From Lophium mytilinum (lineage: Eukaryota > Ascomycota > Dothideomycetes > Mytilinidiales > Mytilinidiaceae): a stretch of DNA of 64,000 bases. Made by a program: the position numbers and the translations under genes. This document shows positions 53,431-63,509 of this stretch, piece by piece. Position 1 is the first letter of the stretch. Each line of letters opens with the position of its first letter. Under the pieces are notes generated by a model. It was not told where the DNA came from. It ran no database searches and saw only the letters and a program-made list of their open reading frames with translations. The stretch spans positions 250,179-314,178 of the forward strand of contig MU004184.1 of assembly GCA_010093605.1 (NCBI GenBank), given 5' to 3'.

Positions 53431-55544
53431 ACTCTTTGTTTCAGTGTGCGTCCTCGTCGTCACAGCTCTCGGAAGCAGGAAGCGGAGAAGAGACAGCAGG
53501 TCAGGGAGTAAGAGGTGGCAGCGGAGAAGACGAAAAAGAAGACCGGGTCCCGTACTCAGCCTGGTACCGAGAGGCGGCACATGAATCCGGTAGCATAATA
53601 GCCATAGTATGGTATGCGTACAATCTCTATACTTAACAATCATCTGACTAATGTAGCTTCCATACAGGCGGAATACCGTCAAACTGCGCCCCGAACCGCT
53701 TTCCCTTGACGATCATCGGTCCGCAGCTACGCCACTCACGGAGCCCAATAATCTGATCACCTACTAAGATGGATGTCCGGGGTCTAGTCTAGGAATTCCG
53801 CAACTCATATATCAGGATTGGTGGGAAATGGTGGAGCACCGTCTTTTTTCGTTGTTAAAACTAGCATGAGTGAACTCAAAGTGCTGCCAGCTGAAAGTAT
53901 GTCAACCAAGCACACCTGTAGCAACAGTTCTCTAAGATATTTAGCTTCTTGAAAACTTCCAGGACGTCTTGGTGTTTGGACTCGTCAGCACACACGTCAT
54001 GTCCTCGGAACTGATCCCGGTGCGTATAAGTGGTACAAGCAACACCACGCTAACATCAGCCAAGCTTGGAGCTCTACAGCTCTTACAGCTCTTTCTCCTC
54101 TACTAGACAGATGATTACAAAAACACATTGAACACCTCAATCAAGTATACCGGGTACTTCTGCCACACTTTGCCGTGAGTGATAAATGAGCCTATTCTTC
54201 AAAAACCCGGAGATACTCTACACTCATCTGAACATCACTCCTCTATCGCCGCTGACATAAGACCTCGAACCCTACTTCCACGTTCAGTTAGTCGAATCTC
54301 CGGAATTGCGAGCTTCATTACCGTATCAGACCCGCCTTCATTCACTTTCTTTTTCCCCTTTCCAGTGAACGTATCGTATCGAATCCACTTCAGCACATCT
54401 CGAAAAGCCTTCAACAAGCCCTTCTACACTCTGCTATCCAACCTCTCGACCATGCTAAGCTTCTGCCTCAACCATGCCAAGCTTCTGCATCTACTAAGGT
54501 ACTCCGTACTTGGAGCTCACAAACCTACGAACGGGACGTGACACTTCGGTCACTAGAGCGTTAACAAGGCACAATAGCGGGTACCCCAAGTCAGCTTCTT
54601 CGAACGACTTGCAAGTGATGCGATAGGCGACGCATACAGTATCACAATGGAAGGACAGACTGGCCCAACCAAGATCGCGCCGCCACTCGTGACATAGTTT
54701 TCCCGGAGGCTGGCAAAGAAGGTAATAACGGAGATGATGAAGCCGATGGAGAGGAAGATACAGGAATTAACGCAGGCTACTCACGAAACGTGAGGCCAAC
54801 ACCAGCATCGTGAAGCGATGTGTCACGAAAGGCCGATTTCACATTGCAGCCCCGTGTTCCCAGGTCACAAGCGCTTTTCAAGGGCCCCTACTCAAAAGGG
54901 AGGTTCCTGGCCAGTTTTCGCATTTCTCAACCGGTTAACTTCGTCCAGTACTTGCCGTAGTGCATCAGTAGGTGTTGTCACTTCAATCATGGCTCGTCGT
55001 ATACGCTGAGAGAGGCGGACCAAAGGCCTTGAAGTAAACATTAGAAGAAGAGGATGAGATCCTCAGGGTGTAGGTCGAGCGAGAGACAAGATCTTGCTAT
55101 GAGGTCGACTGGCGATCGGGCACTTTGGGGTTCAGTGGAAGAGGTGAATTGAGATAAAACAGGACTGGACAGTTGCGTTTCCCGAGAAAGAGACGTTCGA
55201 GGCGCCAGGGAGCTCGATCCTCGTAACACCACGGATAATGTACACAAACACATTCAAAGACACAGTTCAAGGCCGTCAATCATGGAGAAATTGCACAAGA
55301 AAGAACGCATATGAAGCTATGGGGCACAAATACTATTAAAGTGTTGCCTTACTAATTTTAGTTTAACATCTTCGTTCATGGCTATGTATCCAGAATACTA
55401 CTGCCAATATCACACCGGACTTGCTCCTGAGCTTTTAGCACACCTAACCCGTACCCACAAGAAACTTCCAAAAAGCTGATGTATCCAGAGCTCTCAGTCA
55501 CCTGCTCATCCTTTTCGACACACTCTACTACGACCTCTACGGCC
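53431..55544. other. no recognised gene
   Basis: The longest frame is 54179-54541 (+, 120 codons). It is Ser/Phe rich and featureless. 55041-55279 (minus) is short. A frame at 53436 is Gly/Glu rich. I see no RNA gene or repeat. Confidence 0.4.
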
Positions 55545-55973
55545 CTAGTCTCGGTAACTTGCACGGTAACCTGAATCAAAACAACTGTCGGCTTCACACT
55601 GCTCCAGATGAAGATACTCAGTGGTTTCGTCAAACAGTCCTTCGAAGAAACCGTACGGATCACCTTGCTCATTGGCCAGAAATTCCAGGTTCCAGTTGGC
55701 ATTTACGATTGAAGAGCCATCAAGCGTATGGAGGAAGATATGTGGACCCAGCGAAGCTTGAGTGAGGGCCCCGAGAATGGTGACAGCTAGTATGTAGCTT
55801 GCCTGATTACCGGCGTTGTGGAACCATAATGGCTCAGTAAGGGAATGTGGCTTGGCGGTGTTCAAGCGAAGAACCTGATGGGCCGGAAGGACTGGTGGTA
55901 GCAAGACACGGTCAACAGCCTTGCGTACGAGGTCACCGATGTCGGCAACGTTGCGGCCATTGTTGGCGACCAC
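55545..55973 (-). other. 142-codon frame, paralogue of the 40.7-41.2 kb remnant
   Basis: The minus frame starts MVANNGRNVADIGDLVRK and contains LPAHQVLRLNTAKPHSLTEP, a hydrophobic stretch (YILAVTILGALTQASLGP) and LDGSSIVNANWNLEFLANEQ. The last segment matches LDGSPIVNANWTLE at ~41.0 kb on the plus strand, and nucleotide identity across that block is high. No knuckle follows in this copy. It could be a host family or a fossil element; I cannot tell. Confidence 0.45.
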
Positions 55974-55999
55974 GTGATAGGGGCACCATTATGAGGCGC

Positions 56000-56572
56000 A
56001 AAGTGTGCGGCGCGGCGTGACTGTGTCGGGTCGAGCGTCTCAAGGTTGGCGTGTGGCGTTTGGAGTGATGTCGTCGGTGTCGCCTTGAAAGATCATATAA
56101 ATCGTTCCCCTACTTACCCTGCGGGCATGCGCTGAGAGTGGCTGGACTGTTCGATCTCGTGGCGCGGATGTCGTGTCGGAGAGGCAACGATGTAGCGAAT
56201 AGGGTAGGTGAGCAGAGGGCTATCAAGCTACTGGCGTAGGGCTTGAATCTGTTCCGATGACAAGATGGCCTCCTCATGCTTAGACCTGGGAGACTTCTGC
56301 GTAGCGTAGGAGCGCGGGAGGGCCATCAAGCTCCTGAAGTATGGCTTCTTTGCGTTCCGTCCACAGAACGATCTCCTCATCCTCGGAGTTGGGTGACTCA
56401 TGTGCAAGGAAGGTGTTCCTTGCACTCGTTATACGTGATCCGGATCTGCTCCCTCTCTTTCCTTCGCTCTTCTCGAGTTGCCGGCCCGGAGTGCCGCCTG
56501 AGTCAGGTTCCTAAATTCAGCCATGGTTGTGACCTGGCGGAGCGCCGGAGGGCGAGGAACCGGGAGTACTCA
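56000..56572. other. no recognised gene
   Basis: A minus frame around 56400-56290 reads SEDEEIVLWTERKEAILQEL and then DGPPALLRYAEVSQV, with coding-like composition, but it is short and unassigned. Confidence 0.35.

Positions 56573-56610
<38 letters not shown>
56573..56610. repeat. poly(G) homopolymer, 38 G on the plus strand
   Basis: This is a pure G run, 38 bases as given, flanked by TACTCA and TGCTCTTGG. Such a tract can form G-quadruplex structure and is prone to length error in sequencing. Confidence 0.9.
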
Positions 56611-56611
<1 letters not shown>

Positions 56612-56635
56612 GCTCTTGGTTGAGGTCCAATTGAT

Positions 56636-57146
56636 TCAGCAAGAAAGGGGTGGAGGCCTCGGATTGACAAACAACCTAGGTGGCGAGGACGATCCTGGGT
56701 CACGCTGTGGTCTCAGAGACACGAAGTCTGTGACGAAACTCGGCAGATCCGTGTCGCACATATCGAGAACTTCTCCCAGCAGGCGGTTTCGTGCACGAAG
56801 GAGTGCGGGTGACTCGAAGCAACGGATATTTGGGATGCCTGGGCTTGCTCCAATCTGGATTCTGTCAGTTAGGCGACGGAGTTTGTGTGAGAGTTGCACG
56901 CGACGACTCTCGATGACGTAGCGGCGGGGAGAGGGGTGTTGAGGTGTCTTACAGGTCAAAGACGCACTGGACGAGAGGCAGGCTGCAATGTGTGTAGGGT
57001 GTAGTATAGACAGAGTGTAGGTGTTGAGGTGGCGAAGTTGTCGAGGTGATGTTGGAGGATGAAAGAAGCGACTTCCTTGGGTGGTCGAGATCGAGAGGTA
57101 GTTTTCGGCAACAAATGGCTCGGACGATACCTGGACCTTCAATCAC
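56636..57146 (-). CDS. possible spliced gene, unknown
   Basis: Minus frames at 57142-56636 (168 codons) overlap a GTAAGA donor (~56951), a CTAAC site and a CAG acceptor near 56862. After the acceptor a frame reads IQIGASPGIPNIRCFESPAL and LLRARNRLLGEVLDMCDTDL. The 5' part is Ser/Thr/His-rich and of leader-like composition. The intron and the second exon look plausible, the rest less so. No family is recognised. Confidence 0.3.
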
Positions 57147-58208
57147 GGAGGTCTGCGTGATCGGGGCAGAGGTAGGGACTAGAAATTGTTGGTGCTGCTG
57201 AGGGTGAAGACGTTCGAAAGTGTGGCCGTTGCTGCGTTGAGTGAGATGAAGATGGTTGTAGATGCAATACTTCTCGACACGCGGCGGATCTATCTTCCGA
57301 GGCGGCTCGGCAGAGTTTGTAACAGCAGCACGCGGCAGACGTAGGAACCTGAGACAGCGCCATGATGGGAGAAGATGATCGCACCTTGCGGGTTAGTCAA
57401 CGGGGGCGAATTGAACGCCCTGCATTGAACATACTGACATAAGTTCCCAGGATACTGGACACAGAAGCCAAGACCCCCTTTTGGAGCATATCTCGAGCAG
57501 ACTTGCTAACAAGTACGGCGTTGTGAAGTAATTGCTCCGTTTGCGTGCCTAATATCGACGCAAACTATGCTCACTACAGACCTTAAATAAAGCAAACATA
57601 GAACCCGTGAAGGGATCACATGTTGCAGCTGGGAAAACAAATGATCTACCATATTTATTATATATATTTCCGGGGTAGTTCTGCTAAGGCATATGCAACA
57701 CCATAGAGCCGCACACTTCTATAATTATTAACTTGCCGCTTTACTTTACATGACACAGGTTCTCTAATAGGAGAGGAAACCATGTAGTATATACGTGTAT
57801 AAGAGATTCTGCGTTGATATATGATAGATCCTGAGGCGTACTCTATAGATTATTCACTCAATAAAAAGTGGATCTATCGTGTCTTTTGCATTTCTTCGTA
57901 TTTCAGTACGTAAGGCAATACTATTGGGATCAGATCACTTGCTTGCGACTCAAAGCAAATCTATATGCAATTGAGCAGAGCGGCTTTGGGAAGCTCCGCT
58001 TGCCGCCCTACCGGCCTTCGCCGGTTCTGGCTCCGCACAAATACCACAAACACAAAAAGCGTCTCCAAATCCTACACAATAAAACTGCCTTGCTGTCACC
58101 CATTCAATCCGAAGCCTACCGACTCCTCCGCCCACCTTCTCCAAACCCACCTGCTTTAACTCCTACTCCTTCAAGGCTCGTTCGCCAAATCTATACCTCT
58201 GCAACAAA
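57147..58208. other. no recognised gene; 5' region of the next gene
   Basis: The part 57590-57860 is AT-rich, with TATATATATTT at ~57660. From 58000 to 58205 the plus strand is C- and T-rich and looks like a promoter and leader for the gene starting at 58209. The 177-codon frame 57868-58401 overlaps that gene in another frame and is probably not real. Confidence 0.45.
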
Positions 58209-58919
58209 ATGCAAGCCGTCTCTTCATTCCACCGAAGCCCTGCCGACGAAATGGACGCCACGAGGCTCTCTACCAGCGTACACCGACAATCGAAAGAACT
58301 TCCTATGGTTCCAATTAAGGCCGAGGCGGAGGGCCCAGAGCGGTCCCACGACACGAAGAGTCAACATCATATCAAAATCCACTATGTTTTGTATGTCATA
58401 GAGTCACTGGAGCGATCCCCAACCCTTCCTATCCGTCCCATTCAATTTCGTGGCCCAGTGGACGACTTGGACGACACTCAAGAGGAACAAGACGCGGGGC
58501 ATGATGCACAGGGAGACGAAGACGAGGAGGACGACGAAAGATCCAATGATGAGGAGGAAGAAGAAGAAGACCCAGACCGCGTCTTTTTCGACGCACAGGT
58601 CGAAAATCCCAGCAACTGCCAATGCATCGTCGGGCATCGAGGCAAGAGCTCTAGCTGCACGTGCTGTGGCTCTTGGGTATATGACATAAAGATGCACTTG
58701 CAAGGAAAAGTGGAAGACTATGAGTATAACCTTGCTCCAATCGACGAGAGTGATATAGCGATGCTGTATTTCCACTCGTCGAAAGACTGCGACTGCCAAT
58801 TGCCGGACGGCCTGGGCAACCCAAGGTCCGAGTGGAAGACTTGGCTAGACAACGAGTACGTGTTCCAGGATAGGAACGACGACGACTACGATGAAGAAGA
58901 AGGTTCACAGAGGGATTGA
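58209..58919 (+). CDS. orphan acidic, Cys-containing protein, 236 aa
   Basis: This is the longest frame of the window and it is intact. The ATG lies in CAAAATGC, a good fungal context. Residues ~85-122 form a long acidic stretch (DDLDDTQEEQDAG, NDEEEEEEDPD). The C-terminal half looks folded, with clustered Cys: NPSNCQCIVGHRGKSSSCTC, then CGSWVYDIKMHL, then KDCDCQLPDGLG and WKTWLDNEYVFQ. The Cys-X-Cys and Cys-X-Cys-Cys pairs with a His could bind zinc, but the spacing fits no finger I know. No signal peptide or membrane segment is seen. The minus frames over it are shadows of the acidic tract. Its coding-like composition suggests a live, lineage-specific gene. Confidence 0.65.
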   Translation: MQAVSSFHRSPADEMDATRLSTSVHRQSKELPMVPIKAEAEGPERSHDTKSQHHIKIHYVLYVIESLERSPTLPIRPIQFRGPVDDLDDTQEEQDAGHDAQGDEDEEDDERSNDEEEEEEDPDRVFFDAQVENPSNCQCIVGHRGKSSSCTCCGSWVYDIKMHLQGKVEDYEYNLAPIDESDIAMLYFHSSKDCDCQLPDGLGNPRSEWKTWLDNEYVFQDRNDDDYDEEEGSQRD

Positions 58920-59252
58920 ACGTATGAGGAGATGGTGGGATGGCAGACAACGACTACGTTCACGGTCGAGGACCTGGCTAATGCCTACGGAAATCACTAG
59001 GTCAGATTCCGCTTCGCGTGCTGAGGTCTGGTTGGAATCAGCTCTATCATCCATGTCATTGTTTCTAACGTTCTACGCAGCGTATCTATCTAGGTGAGAA
59101 CTCACCGGGTCTCTCCTTCCTGGCTCAACGTGCCCACATCTCGAAATCAAACCAATTTTCGCCTGGGAGCACTGTCAACATCGCACGCGCCGGGCTCAAC
59201 AAAACTTGCACAAACAAGAGCTTACACCAATTAAACCACATTTCCTTCCGCA

Positions 59253-59411
59253 TGGAGCAATACCAGGCAAATGCAGCGAAGACTCACGTTGCGGAAGCCC
59301 AGCCATCGTCCGCCGCCAGTCTTCATTCCTCCAAACGCCTCAGATCCCCCCGACGACTCTTACGGAGGGTTGCCGGACCTGATCCTTCGAAGTCTATACA
59401 ACCGAGCTAAA
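59253..59411 (+). CDS. possible small protein, 52 aa
   Basis: A short frame starts MEQYQANAAKTHVAEAQPSS and ends with a basic tail (SSKRLRSPRRLLRRVAG). The start context is CGCATGG. It may be a first exon. There is no homology that I recognise. Confidence 0.25.
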
Positions 59412-60639
59412 GACCCACCTTGCTTACACCAGGTCTAGTATCACAACATGATCCCACACAGCCGAATGCAGACCACGTCATCTCCACCACGCTCAAGAAC
59501 TCGGCGGCTACTAAGCCGGTTCAAGTTGTGGCAAGTGTTGGATGATAGACTAGATAGCAAATCACTCTACTCTAACAGACGCGGTCTCCTCGTAGAAATT
59601 GGAGCTACAAGTGATGGTTCCTGCCCGTCAAGAATGTTACGACATGTGAGTTATTGAAAATGATGGTGAACGTCTAGGGCAACCAGAAAATTAGTTCCTT
59701 GAAGTTTTTCAACATTTTAACACCCCTTTATTACTTACAAGCACTCCATCACGAAATACATGCTCCTATTGCTTGCCTGATTGTTTTACCCCACCCAAAG
59801 GGTCTACTCAGCCCTCACGTTCGACTATCCCCAGGGTCCCGTTGTATTTTGTCTCTGTTATCCAACAGTGCCGCTGAAGTGTAAATGTGAGAACAAAACG
59901 TCAAATTCCGCAATCCACGACGTACAAAATGGAACGAAAAGAAGTGAGAGTAGTACGACGAGGATGGAGAAATTTCGGAACAATAGAACACTATATCTAG
60001 ATATTGAAGTCTTTAAAGGTTGTAAGAATTCTCTAGAAAGACCGTGCAGTATCTTGTGGAGCTACTACCGTCGAGCCACACGCACAAAAGTTCGTACTCA
60101 CATACAAAGAGTTGGTACACTGGAGCAAGAAGGATAGTATGTTAGTTACGCCTACGGAGGATACTATGTGCTTGGAGATCCTCGCTCGTGGGGACTGTAG
60201 ACAAGTATTTAAGGGAAAGAAATGTCAGGCTACCATATCATTCATTTCCACGAGTTGTTTTCCCATAGAAAATCAAATAGCTGTGTCGGTATTTATCCCT
60301 CGCACACAGTGTCAGACATTGCTGATTCTTGAAACGATGAGAACATCCCGAATCTTAAGTGCAGGAGGATGTTCGGATATATAGGAATTAGGAAGAATTG
60401 AGCGGCTAGCACTCACTGGTGATGGGAAAGGGAGATGCACGAGGAGAGTCAGTTAGATGTGCCTTCATTAATTTGGGTTTAAAAATGTCGCGAGCGCCTC
60501 AGGGGACCTGCGGTTTACTTTTATGTATTAATGATGTCCATGATTTCAAGCGTTTGATAGAGCACTATAACATAATATATCCTTTTTGAATTGCTCGATC
60601 ATACATCTAGGCCAGTGATTGGTCTCCATAATCCGATTG
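59412..60639. other. no recognised gene
   Basis: Short plus frames (59448-59657, 59781-60137, 60112-60384) have no motifs. The region is AT-richer near 60500-60600. Confidence 0.4.
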
Positions 60640-60945
60640 TGTTTGACCCGGTTAGTAGACTTTTAACGATAATGTGCGGGTGTTGGTGTTTATTCGCGTG
60701 CATGTCGATGTCCTTCTGCATAGGAGCACTACCGTAGACCGCAATTGTCTTGACCTCCGGCATATACTTGCTGAAGCGGGCATATTCGTTTTTGATTTGG
60801 CAGGCCAAGTCGCGGGTATGGCACATGACAAGGACGGAGATTTCTGCGGCCATCGGTTCGATCTGCGGCAGCGTCGCGAGGACGAGGACTGCGGTCTTGC
60901 CTAGACTGGATTTGGCCCGGTAGACGACATAGGTTCCGAGGATGG
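60640..60945 (-). pseudogene. Sub2/UAP56 DEAD-box helicase fragment
   Basis: On the minus strand the frame reads PAILGTYVVYRAKSSLGKTA, VLVLATLPQIEP, then [38 protein letters not shown] and NKHQHPHIIV. This follows Sub2/UAP56 closely ([23 protein letters not shown]...[32 protein letters not shown]). Motif I has AKSSLGKT in place of AKSGLGKT, and motif Ia has TRDLA in place of TRELA. The DEAD box (DECD in Sub2), motif III and the whole second RecA domain are missing. Upstream a -VQQ- segment of the Q-motif region lies one base out of frame. Sub2 acts in spliceosome assembly and mRNA export. This piece is too short to work. Confidence 0.88.
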
Positions 60946-60949
60946 CCGG

Positions 60950-61320
60950 GAGATACCAGCCTGCTGGACTGCGTTGGAGAACCGGGGTCTCGACGATGTT
61001 TCAAGAAGGACAACAGGAAACAAGCACGTGTAGCGTCCGTCCAGCGTTGATCTGTTCGAAGGCATGCTCTCGAGTCCCATCTTCTTTTAGTAACCGTGGA
61101 TCCGATACGGAGCAAGGGATCCCAACTATCAGTGCATCTGACGTGGAAAAGGCTCGGTGGGGTATTTTGTCCACAGCCCAGCGTCCGATACTGCCACACA
61201 CCGTATCAAACTGTTCAAAGGCCTGTGCCAACCCTGGCACCATGCTGATACTGCATCGACCCATCACTAGCTATAATAGTACCCTGTGCCTGCGGCTCTT
61301 GTTGAAGGGAGCTTACCAAA
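60950..61320. repeat. copy 2 of the dispersed sequence shared with 14.7 kb, in unassigned sequence
   Basis: Bases ~61205-61262 match 14783-14828 on the same strand. A minus frame across 61001-61267 reads SMVPGLAQAFEQFDTVCGSI and GRWAVDKIPHRAFSTSDALI. It lies between the Sub2 and Yra1 fragments and does not resemble either. Confidence 0.5.
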
Positions 61321-61329
61321 TATCATCGT

Positions 61330-61830
61330 CATACCAGTGTCTCCATTGGCAGGACAGTGAACAGCAGCACCTCCGTTGTTAACCACCGCATCACCATTGC
61401 CAGCATCCCCAACGAAGCAGTCGGCCATCTCGCCGTCGGGCTGATTAGCTGTTTTAGGATTGCGACAATTCTAAGAGCGGAACCCTTCCCATCTCTGCCA
61501 CCGGTGGCCGACTTCGTGCGACTTGGCGGCGTTCTTCGGGTTGCTGTATATATGAGAGCCTGGAGACTGAATACGCGTTTGGGATACATACGTGACGCGT
61601 TCGCTGAAGGACTTGACGGGGGCAGCCGGGGGGAGGTCGCGTTGACGACGACCTCGATCTTCACAGGATAACTGTCCACCTTCACACCGTACAGGGTCTT
61701 GGCAGCTTCGGCAGCAGCTGTTCCCTTGACGAAGGTGATTGTGGCGATACCACGGCTGACACCGTTGGGTCCGTAGGTGACAAGCGCCTTCTTGACTGGT
61801 CCAACAGTTTTGAAGAATTACTTTAAAGGA
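61330..61830 (-). pseudogene. Yra1/Mlo3 (ALY/REF) mRNA-export adaptor fragment
   Basis: The minus strand reads FFKTVGPVKKALVTYGPNGV, SRGIATITFVKGTAAAEAAK, TLYGVKVDSYPVKIEVVVNA. This is the second half of the RRM of ALY/REF proteins, with RNP1 in SRGIATITF. A frame change follows, then PVKSFSERVT, an intron at 61544-61591 (GTATGT...ACAG), then NPKNAAKS. The conserved C-terminal helix comes later as GEMADCFVGDAGNGDAVV, and NGDTGM follows near the end. The start of the RRM (beta-1) and the RGG region are missing or scrambled. Yra1 bridges Sub2 and the Mex67 export receptor. The piece lies ~400 bp from the Sub2 fragment on the same strand. Confidence 0.87.
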
Positions 61831-61839
61831 ATGAACTCG

Positions 61840-62580
61840 ATTAGTGGCGCATTCCGAGAAGTTGTAATCGCTCTTTACCGCCGATGTGGTAAGCACAAGT
61901 CGCTTCGCCCACTAGGTAGCCCCATGCTAAAGAATGAGAGAAATTGTCAGCAACTCACCTACAAACTTGCGCGCGATGCGGAAGAACTTGGGCACTGCCT
62001 CGCGAACCTTCAGCTTCTCTTGCCTCACTCACCAGTCGGCCCAGACGCGCGAGTGAGAAGGACCCCGGCTTCGACGCATGTGTGCACGCGAAAATCATCT
62101 TTCTGGCTATGGAGTGTGGCCAGTGTCGAGCCCTCCGTCGTGATATTATTTCCGAGTTGACGGGTTGTCGGAATGGAGCCGGCGGTAAAAAGGACAGATT
62201 TCCTTGACGCATCAAGTGAGGTCGAGATGAAGTCGCTGTTCGTCCAGGTCGTTAGGGTTGACATGGTGTTGATGAGTGTAGTAGTCAGAGAGGTGATAAG
62301 AGATGAGGAAGTTACTTTGGGTGAAGTCTACAAGCGATCTGACCACGTCGTACGCCGAAAGCTTAGTAAGCGGCCTAAGTTACGTCGTCTTGAACTTCTC
62401 CTTCGTTGCACTCGAGGAACTCATCTGTCCCTTTTCCTCATCACTTCGTCAACTTTCCACCCAGTTAAGTCTCACTAGACAACTGAGTGTCCACTCCTGC
62501 CATCGACGAGAGGCCTCTGAAGAAAAGTCCGCCACAACCTTCAAATTCGACCTGAACACCCGCCTCCACTTCCGTTCTCA
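61840..62580. other. no recognised gene
   Basis: Minus frames at 61955-62264 might hold the remains of the Yra1 5' end, but I see no certain match. Plus frames at 61777-62160 and 62173-62478 are featureless. Confidence 0.35.
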
Positions 62581-62589
62581 GCACCAACA

Positions 62590-63101
62590 TCCTCACCCTC
62601 ACACCAGAGCCTTGATGACGGCGACGATGAAGCGGAAGAGGAATAGACAGGAACCAGTACCGATCTTTCACGAAGCGCATCATCACCGCCAGTGTCACCA
62701 CTCGACATGTCACCAAAGGCAGCCTCCGCTCTCCAGACCACCGACCACCGCCGTCCGAAGCGCCTATCATCCCAGGCTTCCGCTCCTCTTAGCTTTCCAG
62801 CTCGACGCAAGTCCAACGATCAGTCTCCGCGTGGCTCAACCAGTTCTCTCCTCCAAGAACATACCATTTGGCCCAAATTGATGATGGAAATGACGACCAG
62901 ACGTCTAGCTCCGCGTCCACTAATGCTGGAACTAATGACAATTTCGACAGCCTTAGCGCCGGTACCCAGGCACACCACGTCGAAGACAACGTGTACGCAG
63001 ACCGGTTAGGTATGACAGCGAGTGATGACGAGTTTTTCACCGAGCAGGAGGAGCCACCAGCGGACTCGGTCACAGCGGCGAAGGATTGTTGGTATGACTG
63101 A
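62590..63101 (+). pseudogene. Ser/Pro-rich host coding remnant
   Basis: In one plus frame the sequence reads SLDDGDDEAEEE, then after a stop SRSASSPPVSPLDMSPKAAS and RRPKRLSSQASAPLSFPARR. The next frame (62868-63101) reads IDDGNDDQTSSSASTNAGTN and SDDEFFTEQEEPPADSVTAA. SP sites, basic patches and acidic tails look like a disordered nuclear or signalling protein. No family is assigned. At least two frames are involved. Confidence 0.4.
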
Positions 63102-63358
63102 GGCCTCTGGGTGAGGACAATGGGAAGGCCGGCGTGACGTTTCTCGCGCTCCCACCAGGTAGATGGAGGGCAAGCGACGAAAAGCCTTCCAGTGAGGAGG
63201 AGTCCCGCGGTCAGAGATCTTAGAAGCCGAGATGGACCAGTTGTATGACCGAGGTCTCTAGGCAAGACGAATGAAACGGTCGGCATGCAATGCGTCGTGT
63301 TGCTTCAGGTCGGTGTTTAGATGCCTGAATGTGCAAATTGCATACACAGCGTTTGGAG

Positions 63359-63507
63359 ATGTCCGAAACCAAGGCTGCTACCGTTAGGAAGCGTTACGAA
63401 GATGAAAAGGCCGCCTATGCTGCCGTACGTCCTCCATTTTCCTACGTACCGATCCGCTTATTGACCTGTAGCAGGGTGCTGATGACGAAGATGAGGTTTC
63501 CGAGTAA
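63359..63507 (+). pseudogene. Nhp6/HMGB-type protein, C-terminal exons only
   Basis: The plus strand reads ETKAATVRKRYEDEKAAYAA up to a GTACGT donor at 63425. The intron runs to the TAG at 63471 and the last exon reads QGADDEDEVSE then stop. Filamentous-fungal Nhp6 proteins end in a similar way (YEEKAAADKKRYEDEKA-YNA, then a short acidic tail), with helix 3 of the HMG box leading into it. The intron splits the protein just before the acidic tail. The HMG-box helices 1 and 2 are absent upstream. Nhp6 bends DNA and helps chromatin factors. This is a terminal fragment with a good intron and no visible damage. Confidence 0.75.
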
Positions 63508-63509
63508 AC

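Noticed and set aside
57868-58401. 177-codon frame upstream of the 58.2 kb gene
   Set aside because: It overlaps the better gene in another frame and reads C/T-rich leader sequence.
58404-58799. 131-codon minus frame over the 58.2 kb gene
   Set aside because: It is the complement of the acidic tract and has Phe/Leu/Ser composition typical of a shadow.
61927-61958. 32-nt intron in the Yra1 fragment
   Set aside because: Donor and branch look good, but 32 nt is too short for a normal fungal intron and the flanking frames do not join.
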